From positions 101,940,021 to 102,004,020 of the forward strand of contig CM076991.1 in the NCBI GenBank assembly GCA_039090855.1: a stretch of 64,000 nt of DNA, written 5' to 3'. The notes beneath the pieces are model-generated. The model was not told the DNA's origin and ran no database searches. It saw only the letters and a program-made list of their open reading frames with translations. Positions 1 to 11,740 of the stretch are shown here, one piece after another (position 1 is the first letter of the stretch; every line of letters begins with the position of its first letter). A program made the position numbers and the translations under genes. This stretch comes from Macrothele yani. Taxonomy: Eukaryota; Arthropoda; Arachnida; Araneae; Macrothelidae.

Positions 1-240
1 AATTCATTGTTTTTTTAGGGGTTTCTGAATGAATGTCTAGTCCGACAAAAAAGTCTTCTTTCAACATGGCATCTGACAATCTCGGAAACTTTATGCACAG
101 ATACTTAAAACACTTCTTTCTTGGAAAAGCTTTCACAAACTGCTTCATAAGTCCAAGTTTGATATGAAGAGGACGGTATGAGGACTTTTTTGAGATCAAT
201 CAAACTTTCTCGGATAACATTTTTAATTCCTTTTTGTTTT
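1..240 (-). pseudogene. Fragment (middle to C-terminal part) of a multicopy arthropod repeat-encoded protein
   Basis: Read on the minus strand from about 240 to the window edge, two frames joined by one frameshift near 178 give a continuous stretch. It contains GIKNVIRESLID, then PLHIKLGLMKQFVKAF, then KFPRLSDAMLKEDFFVGLDI. I recognise this as the middle to C-terminal part of an uncharacterised multicopy protein family common in arthropod assemblies; its biochemical function is unknown to me. The N-terminal half of the same family lies at 3187-4255 on the opposite strand, ending just before the point where this piece begins. The copy is broken by the frameshift and cut by the window edge, so it is a pseudogene. 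An overlapping 72-codon frame at 105-323 is partly the same relic and is not a separate gene. Confidence 0.55.
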
Positions 241-654
241 AAAGCAGCCTGCTTATCCACTATTAATTTTTTTAATCCTGAATTGGTCCTCTGTTTGGCT
301 GTCGCATTCGCACGAAAAAGCATGGGTATTTACCTATCCTACTTGCTGTCCGGAGCACGGACAGTACTTAAAGATCACAACATATAATTCATCTGTGATC
401 GGGGTACTAGGGATTCGGGAAAAGTAAGGCTACATTTCAATAACTTTCCTTTCAGGAACATAGCATGGCCAATTGAAACTGAAGCATACTAACAAACAAT
501 ATGCAACAATAATGCTTCGAGACTTCTTTTCGATGAGTCAATAAAGAATTTCCACTCATCCACGGAGTACTCCATGTCGAACATTCCTATCAATCCAGTA
601 ACATCACTACAGTGCACTAAGTAAACATTTTAAAGGAAATATGGGATGAAATAT

Positions 655-2585
655 GTTTACCCACACTAATGTCATAGCCTTGGGACCCACACTAATGTCT
701 TCGCCTTGGGATCCACACTAATGTCTTCGCCACATTTATGTCTTAGCCTTGAGACTCACACTAATGTCTTAGCCTTGGGACGCACACCAATGTCTTTGCC
801 TTGGGACCCACACTAATGTCTTTGCCTTGGGACCCACACTAATGTCATAGCCTCGGGACCCACACTAATGTCTTCGCCTTGGGATCCACACTAATGCCTT
901 CGCCACATTTATGTCTTAGCCTTGAGACCAGTCTTTGCCTTGGGACTCACACTAATGTCTTAGCCTTGGGACGCACACCAATGTCTTTGCCTTGGGACCC
1001 ACACTAATGTCTTTGCCTTGGGACCCACACTAATGTCATAGCCTCGGGACCCACACTAATGTCTTCGCCTTGGGATCCACACTAATGCCTTCGCCACATT
1101 TATGTCTTAGCCTTGAGACCAGTCTTTGCCTTGGGACTCACACTAATGTCTTAGCCTTGGGACGCACACCAATGTCTTTGCCTTGGGACCCACACTAATG
1201 TCTTTGCCTTGGGACCCACACTAATGTCATAGCCTTGGGACCCACACTAATGTCATAGCCTTGGGACCCACACTAATGTCTTTGCCTTGGGACCCACACT
1301 AATGTCATAGCCTTGGGACCCACACTAATGTCTTCGCGTTGGGATCCACACTAATCTCTTCGCCACATTTATGTCTTAGCCTTGAGACCAGTCTTTGCCT
1401 TGGGACTCACACTAATGTCTTAGCCTTGGGACGCACACCAATGTCTTTGCCTTGGGACCCACACTAATGTCTTTGCTTTGGGACCCACACTAATGTCATA
1501 GCCTTGGGACCCACACTAATGTCTTCGCCTTGGGATCCACACTAATGTCTTCGCCACATTTATGTCTTATCCTTGGGACTCACACTAATGTCTTAGCCTT
1601 GGGACGCACACCAATGTCTTTGCCTTGGGACCCACATTAATGTTTTGCCTTGGGACCCACACTAATGTCATAGCCTTGGGACCCACACTAATGTCTTCGC
1701 CTTGGGATCCACGCTAATGTCTTCGCCACATTTATGTCTTAGCCTTGAGACCAGTCTTTGCCTTGGGACTCACACTAATGTCTTAGCCTTGGGACGCACA
1801 CCAATGTCTTTGCCTTGGGACCCACACTAATGTCTTTGCCTTGGGACCCACACTAATGTCATAGCCGTGGGACCCACACTAATGTCTTCGCCTTGGGATC
1901 CACACTAATGTCTTCGCCACATTTATGTCTTAGCCTTGAGACCAGTCTTTGCCTTGGGACTCACACTAATGTCTTAGCCTTGGGACGCACACCAATGTCT
2001 TTGCCTTGGGACCCACACTAATGTCTTTGCCTTGGGACTCACACTAATGTCTTAGCCTTGGGACGCACACCAATGTCTTTGCCTTGGGACCCACACTAAT
2101 GTCTTTGCCTTGGGACCCACATTAATGTCATAGCCTTGGGACCCACACTAATGTCTTCGCCTTGGGATCCACACTAATGTCTTCGCCACATTTATGTCTT
2201 AGCCTTGAGACCAGTCTTTGCCTTGGGATTCACACTAATGTCTTAGCCTTGGGACGCACACCAATGTCTTTGCCTTGGAACCCACACTAATGTCATAGCC
2301 TTGGGACCCACACTAATGTCTTCGCCTTGGGATCCACACTAATGTCTTCGCCACATTTATGTCTTAGCCTTGAGACCAGTCTTTGCCTTGGGACTCACAC
2401 TAATGTCTTAGCCTTGGGACGCACACCAATGTCTTTGCCTTGGGACCCACACTAATGTCTTTGCCTTGGGACCCACACTAATGTCATAGCCGTGGGACCC
2501 ACACTAATGTCTTCGCCTTGGGATCCACACTAATGTCTTCGCCTTGGGACCCACACAAATGTCTTACCCTTGGGGCCCACTAAGG
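655..2585. repeat. 26-bp minisatellite with higher-order structure
   Basis: About 1.9 kb of tandem copies of a unit close to TTGGGACCCACACTAATGTC plus TTTGCC (26 bp). Variants differ at a few fixed positions (TCTTCGCC, TCATAGCC, TCTTAGCC, GGGACGCACACC). A marker variant containing CGCCACATTTATGTCTTAGC recurs roughly every 165-270 bp, which shows blocks of units were amplified together as a higher-order repeat. There is no open frame of note and no inverted partner in the window. Confidence 0.95.
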
Positions 2586-3180
2586 ACTTAATCCGGCCCT
2601 GAGCAGCTACTGATAGATAGTGTTACCGTAAGAAACCGGGTATTTAAATTGTTATACAGGGTATATTGTACGATGTTCTTGTATCAGTCTGCTACGTCCT
2701 TAAGAGAAAAGGTATCACAGCTATCAAGAGTAAATTTTATATTTTGGAGTTTTGTGAAATGATACAACGAAACAATATATTTCACCTTTCCTTAAATATA
2801 ACACTGAACAACAATGGTTTTGTTATAAAGAAAACTTTAACGGTTTTGTATGTGTATTTACGGGTGCTGAAATCAAACATGAAGTCACAATTGCTCCACT
2901 GAGCTCCAATTTCTGGTTATGGAACTCTCTATTGGGGTGAATGTCGCGTTACTTAAATGAATTTCCCTATGTTTCCCAACGGAGACATCTCTCTGCAGTC
3001 AGGATAGCTGTGTCTCTGAGAGCAGACATACTGGCGCCGCATTACTTCCTATTGTGCAATTCCTTCTGGGAAGGGGGAACAAAGCAGAATTCTTCTCATT
3101 TGAATGCATTTAATAAGTGTTGAAGGACGTGCATTTTCTCGTGGTTTTAAAAAGTAGTGTGAATTCTGCAAAGTGTACGT
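2586..3180. other. Spacer, nothing recognised
   Basis: AT-rich sequence with short open frames only. The last 100 bases may be the untranslated leader of the pseudogene starting at 3187, but no promoter motif is convincing. Confidence 0.5.
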
Positions 3181-3186
3181 TAAATA

Positions 3187-4255
3187 ATGCCGCGTACTTG
3201 TGTGAACCACCCAAACAGTTTCTGCTGCATTTGTGGACAATTTACTTTAAAGTCTCAAAGGCAACATTTTACACCGTTGATTAGAAAATCGTATGAACTT
3301 TATTTCCAGTGCAAAATGGGTGATGAAGATAAAGCTTGGGCGCCTCACATTTGTTGTAATTCATGTGTAACTTTGTTGACTGGTTGGTTGAAATGATCAC
3401 GTCAAATGCCATTTGCTGTACCAATGGTTTGGAGAGAACTGAAAGTCCAATCGACAGACTGTTACTTCTGCATCACTAAGATATCTGCAATTACAGCTAA
3501 GACCAAAGACACGATTCGGTATCCCAGTATTCCGTCGGCCATAAGGTCTGTTCCTGATGATCCAGATCCTCCTGTTCTTATAACTCCACAGTCATGGAGT
3601 TTAGGTGATAGTGATACTGATAAAATAAATCCTCACAGTGAAGAAGATACTGAAGTACAACAAGACCTTGATTTCTCGGAAGTTTCTGTGCCTCACCTTA
3701 TAAGTCTGGAAGAATTAAATGATCTGTTCGCGACCTTCATTTAGCAAAATGTTTGGTCGAAATATTTGCCTCAAGATTGAAGGCATGGAATCTTTTACAA
3801 CCAAGTACAAAAGTATGTAGTTTTTGTCGACGACAGCAAGAATTTGAACACTTATTCTCGAAGAGTGGGGTTATCTTGTGTACAGCAATGATATAGAATT
3901 ATTGTTTGAAGTCTTAGGACAGCAACACAAACCTGAAGAATGGAGACTTTTTATAGATTCCTCAAAAATTAGCTTAAAAGCTGTCCTTCTTCATAACGGG
4001 AAACATGTATCAGTTAGTACCTGTTGCATATGCTGCATACATGAAAGAAGCATATGCGAATATGAGACTGTTGCTTCAAAGTATAGTATACAAAAAACAC
4101 TCATGGAATATTTGTGGCGATCTTAAAGGGATAGCTTTACTCCTTGGTCCACAACTTGGATACACAGAATACTGCTGTTTCCTCTGTGAGTGGAACAGTA
4201 GGGACAGAAATTCGCAGCACATTAAAAAGACCTGGCCTTAAAGAAAGTCCATAAT
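3187..4255 (+). pseudogene. N-terminal half of the same multicopy arthropod repeat-encoded protein
   Basis: The frame starts at an ATG with MPRTCVNHPNSFCCICGQF, a Cys-rich N-terminus with a CxxC pair followed by further Cys pairs (HICCNSC, CYFCI), so a zinc-binding head is plausible. The reading then passes an in-frame TGA at 3394. It continues through MPFAVPMVWRELK and an acidic, Ser-rich linker, and needs a shift near 3735 to enter DLHLAKCLVEIFASRLKAW. It shifts again near 3880 (EEWRLFIDSSKISLKAV) and near 4010 (WNICGDLKGIALLLGPQL, CCFLCEW). Homology stops near 4255. The family is one I recognise as multicopy and uncharacterised in arthropods. With one stop and three frameshifts this copy cannot be functional. 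The missing downstream half resembles the fragment at 1-240 on the other strand. Confidence 0.7.
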
Positions 4256-4264
4256 TTCAATTTC

Positions 4265-4380
4265 AAGAGGGCCGGGGGCATAGTCCAGGAGTCAGCCGGG
4301 ACCATGTGTCGCTGTGGGCAGCCACCCGATGAAGAGCGTGCATTTTAGAAATCTCAGACAATTTTGTGTGTGGAACGTAA
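4265..4380. repeat. Dispersed repeat, copy 1 (partner at 54704-54824)
   Basis: A stretch beginning AGAGGGCCGGGGGCATAG and ending TGTGTGTGGAACGT matches 54704-54824 over about 115 bp with moderate divergence. At the second site the repeat lies between two SINE2 copies, so it may be part of a longer composite element. No coding content. Confidence 0.65.
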
Positions 4381-4640
4381 CAAGTCCTATCATGTTTTCC
4401 TCTATATCTGTTCTTCTAACTGTTCAATGTGAAAGTCCCTTTGTCTCTGTTATCTTTCTTCAGCTATGAGAATATGCGCGCAATTTGTTAGTTGTTGCCA
4501 CATATTTTTCATTCGCGAGTGAGATCATCTAACTGTTTCTATTTCTAGATGTTTTATCGATTGCAGAAATGCGGTTGATTTTTTTATTTATTTGAGTTTT
4601 GCAATGGGCAGCATTGACTATGCATATCTTTGAACTTTTG

Positions 4641-5701
4641 TACGCTGAAGAGCAATTGAATTAGAGACAGCTGGAGTTATGCAAATGTGGCGCTGTGGGT
4701 GACCCAGTAAACGGAAACGACATGACGTATGCAGCGATCCGACAATATAAGGAGTGATGCGACGTTAATCAGTAAGAGTCGGACGCAGTATGAGTAAGAC
4801 GAAGGATCTAAGCGCATTTGATCGTGGGCAAATTGTCGGGGCCCGACGAATGGGGTCACTCCATCTCGGAAGTCGTGCAGGCACTGGGTTTTTCACGAGC
4901 CACTGTGTTACGGGTGCACCGTGAGTACATCGAATCCGGTAAAACCATCCCTGCAAGGCCCAACTGCCATGGACAACAGCGTGTGGATGAGCGGGGTCAT
5001 CGTCGGCTAGCTCTCATTGTAACAGCGGATAGACGGGCCACAGTGCAAGAAATCACTCCGCAATTTAACGCTGGTGCACAAAAATGTGTAAGCAGCCACA
5101 CCATCCAGAACCATCTCCTCGCTATGGGGTACAGCAGCCATCGTCCCACGGGGGTACCGCTTCTGACCGCACATCACAGGGTGCAAAGATTAGCATGGGC
5201 CCGGGAACATCGCCACTGGACCCTAGACATGTGGAAAATGTTGCCTGGACTGATGAGTCGAGATTCACGTTGGTACGCCCCTCACAGATCAACGTTACCG
5301 GGATATCCTGGACGACCATTTGCTCCCGTTTGTGCGTCTTCAACATCCCACTGGGGACCTCATCCTGCAACAAGACAATGCAGCTCCCGAACTGTATCCG
5401 AATGGTTGGATGAACACCACCGACGTGACCTCGCTTACTTGGCCAGCTAGGTCACCTATCCTCAATCCCATCGAGCACATCTGAGATGCCATCCAGAGAG
5501 AGATGTTCGAGGCTCTTACCCCCTCCATTAAATCTTCGTGAACTGTGGGAGCTTGTGCAGGGGTCGTGGATCCGTATGCTTCCCAACGCTTCCGGTGTCT
5601 TGTCGAGTCCATGCCGAGACGAATCGCCGCCGTCATCAGGACGAAAGGTGGTGCTACACGTTACTAGACAGGTATCTCTAATTCAATTGCTCTTGAGTGT
5701 A
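4641..5701 (+). mobile_element. Tc1/mariner-like DNA transposon, family A copy 1 (internally deleted)
   Basis: Bounded by TA on both sides. The left end (CGCTGAAGAGCAATTGAATT) and right end (reverse complement CACTCAAGAGCAATTGAATT) are terminal inverted repeats of about 26 bp. Compared with copy 2 at 56505-57737, this copy lacks about 160 bp in the transposase gene near 5276. Flanking TA and DD34E-type transposase fragments assign it to the Tc1/mariner superfamily. Confidence 0.9.
4790..5667 (+). pseudogene. Tc1-like transposase, family A copy 1, broken
   Basis: The ATG at 4790 opens MSKTKDLSAFDRGQIVGARR, the first helix of a paired-like DNA-binding domain. A one-base insertion near 4850 shifts the frame, which continues as HSISEVVQALGFSRATV, the second helix-turn-helix, and on to HTIQNHLLAMGY. 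The first catalytic block is recognisable (WTDESRFTL, in another frame, near 5250). About 160 bp after it are deleted relative to the sister copy. The second block (LQQDNAAP) and third (SPILNPIEHI) follow, with a stop at the Trp of IxWD. The original protein end (GGATRY then TAG) is at 5667. The role of an intact version would be cut-and-paste transposition at TA; this copy is dead. Confidence 0.85.
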
Positions 5702-6889
5702 TTCCTGTCGGAAAGGGTTTCGAAAGACGTGCTCATTACAATAGAAAATTCGGTGTCATCTTTCTTGTTTTCAAATTCGTATTGTGAAGGATTAAAAACA
5801 TCAAAACATCAAGAGAGGCGCTTGTTTCAGCAAAAGAACTCATATTTTTTTTGTTTTTTTTTTTGTCTAGCAACTCCAGTTTGTAATAAAACTTCTAAGG
5901 AAGCCTTGAACCGTAGCCGAAGTCAGTAAATTTGCATTAAAACTAATTATATCAGTGTTACTAATTTAGCTCTGGGCAAATCAGGTAACTAAAATAAGGA
6001 AACAATTTAGCCGGTAGTTTCGTTATTTATTTCTATTACAAAAGTCTCGATTTACGACGCGCACGTCAGGAACGAATTAACGACGTAATATAAGTGTGAG
6101 TCTAACTTGAATAAATTGAGCTCTATCTCCGGAAGAAAACGGATTTTTTTATCATGCAATTTAGGATATCCTTAAATTGCTTACTGAGCACAATACGACT
6201 ATCAAAGGGCGACATTAGGTCTGCACGCGAAACTCCATCAGCTTTCCTGTCAAATTTTTTATTCTTATTTTCACACACATACTGTATATTCGGCGCTGCT
6301 TCGTAATGACAACGTGCTTCCTGGGCACTCGCTCACTGATAGCACGTGTGCTGTTCCGATCATGCGGAAGATAAAAGCACTTTGGTCAATCGACTCGGGC
6401 TTCTTCTGCATCGTGGTTAAGTGGCCCGGATGTAGTCCGTCATCATACAGTTGATCATGAAGCACAGATGGATGCCGATAAAATGGCTTTATGCAAAAAA
6501 CTGCCTGTCTATTGTAGTTCCGCGGAAGTAGATCTCGGAAAACAGCTTCATCATTTCGATGGGAGACCAGCTGACAAATTTGATGTGCAAATTTGAAAAG
6601 ACTGGGTGCGTGTTGCATGAATCCTTAAAGATTAGGAAGCTCGCCCACACCCAGAAGAGTGACTGATGGAAGTGTGTTGTTTGGCTCAAATTATCACTTC
6701 ACACAGAGCATTACATGGGCAATCACGTTTGCTTATCAAAGGCAATACAGTTTTTAGATAGATTGTGTCAGTACATAAGGATACATTGTTCTGAAAATGG
6801 AGTCGGAAAATTCAGATCTGAGCTGACCTTAAATGCGCAGGCCTAAACTTTATTGTTCAAGACACAGACTGAACCAAGCTCAAACGTTC
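5702..6889. other. Spacer; one doubtful minus-strand frame at 6271-6618
   Basis: Mostly non-coding. On the minus strand a 115-codon frame contains FRDLLPRNYN and, about 25 residues on, YDDGLHPGHLTT. The order 'DLLPR ... DGLHP' recalls SGNH/GDSL-type hydrolase domains, whose catalytic Asp and His sit in a DxxH block near the C-terminus, and such domains occur in some LINE proteins. I see no other supporting motif and no neighbours from such an element, so this is a weak hint only. Confidence 0.25.
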
Positions 6890-8540
6890 AATGACCAACA
6901 TGTCGAATTCTACTATTATTGATTGGCCACTGTTCTTGATGAACTTTCAAGTCATCCGTTTCACATTGTGAATTCAGCTATTATTTAAGGAATAACTACT
7001 GTTCTTGATGCATTTCCAAGTCTTCTGTTTCAGACTGCCAATTCAGTTCTAGTTAAGGTTTGACCACTATTCACCATGCTCTTTCAAGTCTTTCGTTTTA
7101 CACTGCCAATTCAACTATTATTAAGGATTGATCACTGTTCTTGATGCACTTTCAAGTCATCCGTTTCACATTGTGAATTCAGCTATTATTTAAGGATTAA
7201 CTACTGTTCTTGATGCATTTCCAACTCTTCTGCTTCAGACTACTAATGCAGTTATAGTTAAGGATTGACCACTATTCGCCATGCTCTTTCAATACTTTCG
7301 TTTCACACTGCCAATTCAACTATTATTAAGGATTGATCACTGTTCTTGATGCACTTTCAAGTTGTCCGTTTCACATTGTGAATTCAGCTATTATTTAAGG
7401 ATTAACTACTGTTCTTGATGCATTTCCAACTCTTCTGTTTCAGACTACTAATTCAGTTATAGTTAAGGATTGACCACTATTCGCCATGCGCTTTCTAGTC
7501 TTTCGTTTCGCACTACCAACTCAACTATTATTAAGGACTGACCACTGCTCTTGGTGAACTTCCAAGTCTTCAGTTTCTCAATGTCAAACTATAAAAGATT
7601 GATCATTTTTCTTGATGCACTTTAAAAGTCTTTCGTTTCACTTTCTTAATTCAGCTATCATTAAGGGCTGTGTACTGCTCTACATGCACTTTCAAGACTT
7701 CTGTTTCACACCGTGAATTCAGCTAATATTAAGGACTGACTACCGTTCTTAATGGACTTCCAAATTTTCCATTTCACAATGTGAATTCAGCTATTATTAA
7801 TGATTGACCACTGTTCTTGATGATCTTGAATTCAGCATTTAATAAGGATTCACCAATGTTCTTTATGCACTTCAAAGTCTTCCGTTCACACTGTGAATTC
7901 AACTATTATTAAAGATTGAGTACTGCTCTAGAAACACTTCCAAACCTTCCGTTTCGTACTATGAATTCAGCTATTATTAAAAACTGACCACTGTTCTTGA
8001 TGCACTTCTAAGTCCTTTGTTTCACACTGTGAGTTCAACTGTTAAGAAGAATTGACCAGTTTTCGATGCACTTCCAAATCAACTATTCATCATCATCATC
8101 ATTGTCAACCATTATCAATCCACTGCTGGACGAAGGTCTTTCCAAGTTTCCTCCACAACGGTCTGTCTTGTGCCAGTCTCCTCCATGTCACTCCCGCATA
8201 TTTTCGAATTTCATCCACCCATCTCCCATGTGGTCTTCTTCTGGGTCTTTTCCTGTCCCTTGGAATCCAATCTAAAATTTCGGCTGTCCATCGATGGTCT
8301 GTCCTTCTGGCAGTATGTCCAGCCCATTGCCATTTCAGGGATTTAACTCTGATCATGATGTCTTCCACTCTTTATTCTTGATATACTTTCAAATCTCCCA
8401 CTTCACAGTGCAAGATAAACTATTATTAAGGATTAATTACTATCCTTGACGGAGTTCCAAGTCTTTCGTTGCACACTGTAAATTCATCTGTTATTAAAAA
8501 ATTGATCACTGTGGTGATGCACTTTCAAATTTTCCTTTTC
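6890..8540. repeat. 68-bp satellite, diverged, interrupted by an RTE fragment
   Basis: Roughly 20 degenerate units of about 68 bp. Typical landmarks in order are CTGTTCTTGATGCACTT, CAAGTCTTCCGTTTCACA, GTGAATTCAGCTATTATTAA and GGATTGACCA. The array is cut at 8082-8375 by the 3' end of an RTE-like LINE and resumes afterwards for about 160 bp. Divergence between units suggests an old array. Confidence 0.9.
8082..8375 (-). mobile_element. 5'-truncated RTE/BovB-like LINE fragment (copy a)
   Basis: On the minus strand an open frame of 87 codons reads VKSLKWQWAGHTARR, then DWIPRDRKRPRRRPHGRWVD, and ends near QQWIDNG. This is the conserved C-terminal tail of arthropod RTE/BovB-type reverse transcriptases. 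The 3' end is a short microsatellite (ATGATGATGATG on the element strand), as is usual for RTE-clade elements. Only the last tenth of such an element is present. It sits within the 68-bp satellite. Confidence 0.85.
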
Positions 8541-8544
8541 ACAC

Positions 8545-10005
8545 TGTAGTTCGTCGATTCTAAACCCTCCTTAGGCAGGGGTATCGCGAAGGCAGTTCCA
8601 TCGATTCAAACAAACTAGGCTCCGCGTTTTAAACAGCACGGATACTAAATTACAACGTGAGAAATCGTTGAAGAATTAGAATATGATGAATTCATAAGTG
8701 ATTTTGCTGCTGTTAAAGCAAGAATATTACATTTCATTTGAAGAACAACATGCACAATATGGAATTTTCGCACAGTTTCGCATCTTCATTTGATGTCACA
8801 CTTCATTTGATTATACTCGGCATTACTTTTTCTTAAAGAGTTCTAAGGTCTTAAATTGCGTAATTCATGTGTAAATTCTCTCACTTCGCAGCACCTATCG
8901 GGGTGAATCGATAGTTAATAACTATTACATTATTCCGCCATTAAAAGCGCTGGAAAATTTGTTAGCTGAAGCAAAAAAATGTAAAAAAGTTTCTTTCACC
9001 AAATCTTTCTTCAGTACTTTTCACTAATTCCCTCAAAGTTTTCTAATGAATAATTAATTAATTATGAGATAAGACAAAAGTCCCAATTTATAAATGAAAA
9101 AAATATTTCCAAAGCTTTGTTTAGACAATCTTCAAAATAATTTTCACCTATGTTATTCGGTTTAAGTTTTATCGTTTGATTACCTTTAATATTTTTTAAT
9201 TTCCTTTGTATTATTATTATTTTCATTATAAATTTTTATTAATATTTTAAAGAACGTTTTATCTCTCGTTAGATGCTTAAAATCGGAATAAGGCCCCCAA
9301 AATTGGAGCAGAGGAGGAACTGTTTTAAGGAGAAATAAAGACAAAGGGAAAGAATATTTCAGAGTGAGAAAAATATTTTTTTTCAGTATTCAGTTATTCG
9401 TGAGGATGGGAATGTATTACTTCTGTTAAGAAATTTGGATTAAATTTCTCATAAAATATTTGCATCTGGAAAGAATCGTCTTCAAGTGTGAATTGAATTT
9501 CATCTTATTTATTTAATAATTTAACACATTAGTCTGGGTAGACTATGTAAACAAAAACTGATTGCAACACAAGGCACGTTTTTTCCTAGACTGCAACGTA
9601 CTCTTACGGAGAGTTAGGAAATTATCCGTTCATTAGTATATACTATTTATTTGTAGGTTTTTCTTTCTTATCATCTTGCCTTCAGCATAGGGGAATTTTT
9701 CGACGACGCCAATCAAGGGCGTATCATCAAAGCCAATGACCATTAGTGAGGTTTCAAACAATGTTTACCAGAGCACTCGAGCATTGTACTTTGGCTAAAT
9801 GTTGCATATAGCACTCCTTCAAAACCATGCCCTTCAAACGCTTTTGGTATACTTTATCAGTCTATTAGTGTTTCCCAGGGGATACTACGTGGAGTTTGAC
9901 TCTCCACTGCTTATCTTTTTGTTTAGCATTGTCCAGCGAAGAGAATGTTATGCTGGAGGCTCCCTGTTCCAACCACTTGTTTTTTAGATTCCTCCTCTAG
10001 TAAAC
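8545..10005. other. AT-rich spacer, nothing recognised
   Basis: Low-complexity AT-rich sequence with no credible coding region, tRNA or transposon end. The 62-codon frame at 9799-9987 has no recognisable feature. Confidence 0.6.
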
Positions 10006-10111
10006 AAGGGCTCGGTGAGTCTAGACGATCGCTTTGATGTCTTCCGTTCGAGTGCCACTGAGCTAAGGATCAGAGTTTAAGGTGAATGCAACTGACCCAT
10101 GCTGTTTGTCC

Positions 10112-10975
10112 GGTGAACACCCGTTTCCCCTAATTCCCGTTTGCCCTAATCACGTTTACCCCAATGGCGTTTCCCCGAAATCGCTTTTACCTGAATTCCC
10201 ATTTCCCCTTATTTCTTTCCCCTAATTCACATTTGCCCTAAACACGTTTACCCCAATGGCGTTTCCCCGAAATCGCTTTTACCCAAATTCCCATTTCCCC
10301 TAATTTCGTTTCCCTTAATCTCGTTTCCCCTAAATCTCGTTTCCCCTAATTCACGTTTGCCCTAAACACGTTTACCCCAATGGCATTTTCCCGAAATCGC
10401 TTTTACCCGAATTCCCATTTCCCCTAATTTCGTTTCCCCTAAATCTCATTTCCCCTAATTCACATTTGCCCTAAACACGTTTACCCCAACGGCGTTTCCC
10501 CGAAATCGCTTTTACCCGAATTTCCATTTCCCCTCATTTCGTTTCCCCTAATCTCGTTTCTCCTAAATCTCGTTTCCCCTAATTCACGTTTGCCCTAAAC
10601 ACGTTTACCCCAATGGCGTTTTCCCGAAATCGCTTTTACCCGAATTCCCATTTCCCCTAATTTCGTTTCCCCTAAATCTCATTTCCTCTAATTCACATTT
10701 GCCTTAAACACGTTTACCCCAATGGCGTTTTCCCGAAATCGCTTTTACCCGAATTCCCATTTCCCCTAATTTCGTTTCCCCTAAATCTCATTTCCCCTAA
10801 TTCACATTTGCCCTAAACACGCTTACCCCAATGGCGTTTCTCCGAAATCGCTTTTACCCGAATTCCCATTTCCCCTAATTTCGTTTGCCCTAATCTCGTT
10901 TCACCTAAATCTCGTTTCCCCTAATTCATGTTTGCCCTTAACACGTTTGTCCGTGTCAAAGTTTCCCCCAAAACA
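10112..10975. repeat. FB1 left arm: tandem units of about 15 bp in a roughly 108-bp higher-order unit
   Basis: The basic unit is 14-16 bp (CGTTTCCCCTAAATCT, CGTTTACCCCAATGG, CGCTTTTACCCGAATTC, and so on). Seven variants recur in fixed order about every 108-115 bp. The CCCTAA inside the unit is not a telomeric array: the spacing is irregular and the motif is embedded in longer units. Confidence 0.9.
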
Positions 10976-11204
10976 ACATTTACTGTATCAAGTTTGTTCT
11001 AATTCTCCTTTGCCTTTATTTGCGTTTTCCCAAATTCATGTTTTCTGTAATTCATGTTTGTCCTGATTTTCGTTGAGCGAAATAAAACGTTTCTTTTATC
11101 GCCAAAATTCAGGGAAAAAATCGGATTTATCGTCAAATTTAGGAGAAAAATCTTGTATGTAATTTTTTATCGTCAAATTTAGAAAAATATATGTATATTT
11201 AATT

Positions 11205-11740
11205 ATCATCATAAACCATTATCAATCTACTGCTGGATGAATGGAGATCTCACCAAGTTTCTTCCACTACGGTCTGTCTTGCCCCAGTCTCCACCATCTC
11301 ACTCACGCATGCTTTCGAATTTCATCCACCCATCTCCAATGTGGTCTTCTGGGTCTTTTCCTGTCCCTTGGAATCCAGTCTGGAATTTCGGTTGTCCGTC
11401 GGAGGTCCGTTTTTCTGGCAACATGTCCAGCCGATTGCCTTTTCAAGGATTTTAGTCTGATCATGATGTCTTCAACTCTTATCATTTTCCTTATTCATGA
11501 GTTCCTTTTCTTATTTCTCCTGGTTGCACCAAGCACGTATCTCTCCATGCTGCTTTCAGTTGTCTGCAGCCTTTCTAAGTCTTTTTTAGTTAAGATCTAT
11601 GTCTCCCATCCATATGTAAGAACTCGAAGGATACATTGATTAAACAGTTTTCCTTTTGAGACATAATGGCGTATTGTTCTTTGAAATTGTATTGTTTCTT
11701 CCAAAAGCCCTCCATCCATTAATCCAAACAAGGGCGAGCG
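11205..11740 (-). mobile_element. 5'-truncated RTE/BovB-like LINE fragment (copy b)
   Basis: On the minus strand the same C-terminal block as copy a is seen (SLKRQSAGHVARKTD, DWIPRDRKRPRR, RWVDEIRKHA), but this copy reaches further upstream to about 11740. The upstream part includes the stretch coding for the variants of FKEQYAIMSQKENCLI. It is broken by frameshifts. It lies in the loop between the FB1 arms, so it was inserted into, or captured by, that element. Confidence 0.8.

Noticed and set aside
6271..6618. SGNH hydrolase gene
   Set aside because: Only a faint DLLPR...DGLHP pattern; no catalytic Ser block and no supporting neighbours.
10112..10975. Interstitial telomere repeats (CCCTAA)
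   Set aside because: CCCTAA occurs inside 14-16 bp units at uneven spacing, and the arthropod telomere unit is usually TTAGG.
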